Below are positions 62,520 to 64,000 of a stretch of 64,000 nt of DNA, piece by piece. Source of the stretch: Variovorax saccharolyticus (GTDB taxonomy: Bacteria > Pseudomonadota > Gammaproteobacteria > Burkholderiales > Burkholderiaceae_C); the NCBI RefSeq assembly GCF_030316765.1, contig NZ_JASZYT010000004.1, positions 248,001-312,000 on the forward strand, written 5' to 3'. The position numbers and the translations under genes are program-made. Position 1 is the stretch's first letter. Each line of letters starts with the position of its first letter. The notes beneath the pieces were generated by a model. That model was not told where the DNA came from. It did no database searches and worked only from the letters and a program-made list of their open reading frames with translations.

Positions 62520-63244
62520 GTGAAATGTTGCGGCGCACCCGCGCGGGACGCGCGTCGGCAGGCTCAGCATGAACGGCACGCGCGATCGGCGCCGCATCTG
62601 GTTCTGCATCATTTTCCCGGTGCCTGTTCGCAGGTGTGCGTGTTCGCGCTGGAGCATGCGGGGCTGCCCTACGAACTCCGGCTGGTCGACCTGCAGTCGA
62701 GCGAGCAGACTGGCGATGCCTACGTGGCGGTCTCGCCGCTCGACAAGGTTCCGACCCTCGTCATCGATGGCGTGGTGCTGACCGAGAACGCGGCGATCCA
62801 GACCATGTCGCCGAGCTTCGGCCGCAAGCCGGGCTCTTTCCCCGCGATGCTTCGCCGCTCACGGCGGGGCGGCGGCAAGCGGGCCTCTCGCTATGCGGCG
62901 GCACGCTGCATCCCATCGTTCGCGGCCTGGCCAATCCAGCTCGCATCACCGAAGGCGATCCGGAAGGCGTCCGGCGCAGGTCGAGCGCGCTGGCCATCAA
63001 GTCCTTCGGCTTCGCAGAGGCCCGCATTGCCGAGACCGGCTGGTGGTTCGACCAATGGTCGCTGGTGGATGTGTACCTCAACTGGGCCGTGTCCGTGGCG
63101 GCATCCGCCGGCTTCGACTTCTCACCCTTCCCGACCTTGGCCGGGCTTCGCTCACGGCTTGCCGAGCTCCCCGCATTCCGGCGGATGCTCGAGATCGAAG
63201 CGCAGGCCAATGCCACGCTGGCGCTGCGGCGCCTGGCCCCCTGA
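62520..63244 (+). pseudogene. Glutathione S-transferase with a frameshift
   Basis: The thioredoxin-like half (HLVLHHFPGACSQVCVFALE, KVPTLVIDGVVLTENAAIQTM) is in one frame up to about 62807. The helical half (AELRPQAGLFPRDASPLTAG, ETGWWFDQWSLVDVYLNWAV and RRMLEIEAQANATLAL) is in another frame to 63244. Loss of a single A at ATG(A)TCGCC, near 62808, explains the shift and restores the family sequence IQTMIAELRP. The 5' end is also uncertain: ATG 62569 is in a third frame. Gene decay or a sequencing slip are both possible. Confidence 0.8.
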
Positions 63245-63304
63245 CGGCAGCCGCGAGCTGCCGAACCAGGACATTCCTTCAACTTCGCGAAAGAGAAACC
63301 AGAT

Positions 63305-64000
63305 ATGAAACTGCTGCGCCATGGCCCCATCGGGGCAGAAAAACCTGGAGCGCTGGATGCGGACGGCCGCGCGCGCGACCTGTCGCTGCTGGTGCCCGAC
63401 TTCACGCCCGAGTGGCTGTCGCCCGAGAAGCTCGTTGCGCTGGCCGCGATCGACCTGTCGAAGATGCCGCGGGTGCCTGAGGGCACGCGCCTGGGCGCTC
63501 CGGTCGCCGGCGTGCGCCAGTTCGTCGCCATCGGCCTCAACTACCGCAAGCACGCCGCCGAAGCCGGGCTTGAAGTGCCGCAGGAACCGGTCGTCTTCAC
63601 GAAGGCGCTGACCTCGCTGGCCGGCCCGGACGACGACGTCCAATTGCCCGAAGGCTCGGAAGCCGGCGACTGGGAGATCGAACTCGGCTTCGTCATCGGC
63701 ACGCAGGCGAAGAAGGTGTCCGTGGCCGATGCGCTCGGGCACGTGGCCGGCTACTGCCTGGCCAACGATGTCTCCGAGCGCGACTGGCAGATCAAGCGCG
63801 GCGGCCAGTGGGGCAAGGGCAAGAGCTTCGACGGCTTCGGCCCGATCGGCCCCTGGCTGGTCACGCGAGACGAACTGCCCGATCCGCAATCGATCCCGCT
63901 CGAACTCGCAGTCAACGGCGAGACGCGGCAGAAGAGCAACACGGCCGACATGATCTTTCCGGTGGCCGAGATCGTTTCCTACCTGAGCCAGTTCATGACC
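63305..64000 (+). CDS. FAH-family protein, ureidoglycolate-lyase-like (cut by window end)
   Basis: The frame is open from the ATG at 63305 to the last base (232 residues, no stop). KLLRHGPIGAEKPGALDADG, FVAIGLNYRKHAAEAGLE, DWEIELGFVIG (metal Glu pair), NDVSERDWQIKRGGQWGKGKSFDGFGPIGPW (cited as NDVSERDWQ and KGKSFDGFGPIGP) are classical for the longer FAH group (2-oxo-hept-3-ene-dioate hydratase, ureidoglycolate lyase, acylpyruvase). Complete members have ~280 residues, so some 50 residues are missing. The third FAH gene of the window; it closes the run of 54748 onward. Confidence 0.9.
   Translation, partial: MKLLRHGPIGAEKPGALDADGRARDLSLLVPDFTPEWLSPEKLVALAAIDLSKMPRVPEGTRLGAPVAGVRQFVAIGLNYRKHAAEAGLEVPQEPVVFTKALTSLAGPDDDVQLPEGSEAGDWEIELGFVIGTQAKKVSVADALGHVAGYCLANDVSERDWQIKRGGQWGKGKSFDGFGPIGPWLVTRDELPDPQSIPLELAVNGETRQKSNTADMIFPVAEIVSYLSQFMT

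Overview
The window is chromosomal DNA of a high-GC betaproteobacterium, most likely Burkholderiales, family Comamonadaceae (Variovorax or a close relative). The evidence is the Bug-type tripartite tricarboxylate receptor genes (six), nine LysR-type regulators, a Comamonadaceae-style porin whose signal peptide runs into SSVTLFG, two RraA-like proteins and several fumarylacetoacetase-family (FAH) enzymes. There are no rRNA, tRNA, phage, IS or CRISPR features. It reads as a dense set of small-acid and aromatic catabolic islands, each with its own regulator.

Layout. 1-4605: tail of an M15 peptidase, an OmpA-domain protein, an amidohydrolase, a sigma-54 activator and an FHA protein. 4613-9052 (minus): LysR, a fused aconitase/isopropylmalate-isomerase with the swivel domain first, a Bug receptor and an RraA aldolase. 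9072-10616: phospholipase D lipoprotein. 10696-18461 (minus): LysR, Bug, RraA, D-2-hydroxyacid dehydrogenase, B3-like metallo-hydrolase lipoprotein, Bug, amidohydrolase, SMP-30 lactonase. 18759-20036: porin. 20218-27648: truncated LysR, AraC, TetR, LysR/mmsA pair and a three-gene ABC exporter.

27811-43901 is the most coherent system, an oxalate island. It has LysR; tctC-tctB-tctA; a degenerate cytidylate-kinase-like/BON fusion; a divergent Crp/Fnr regulator; oxalyl-CoA decarboxylase (oxc); formyl-CoA transferase (frc); a lone PAS protein; a second frc; a small protein of unknown function; a divergent SucC/SucD-like pair; an FAH protein; a ketopantoate-reductase-like enzyme; and a CbbR-like LysR. 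Two copies of the FNR-type palindrome TTGAC-N4-GTCAA, before tctC and in the regulator/oxc gap, link the transporter and catabolic halves. The SucD-like subunit lacks the phosphohistidine segment and the SucC-like subunit has lost its glycine-rich loop, so this pair is probably not an ordinary ATP-dependent CoA ligase.

43898-53691: LysR, a TetR/SMR efflux operon with a perfect 20-bp palindrome, an acyl-CoA synthetase, a 61-residue protein behind a strong LexA-type SOS box, an alpha/beta hydrolase operon, and a lipoprotein nitroreductase-like protein with its LysR. 53688-64000: LysR and a long catabolic run (Ldh2-type dehydrogenase, aldehyde dehydrogenase, cupin, VOC, quinone oxidoreductase, DUF1330, two Bug receptors, FAH, a frameshifted GST, and an FAH gene cut by the window end).
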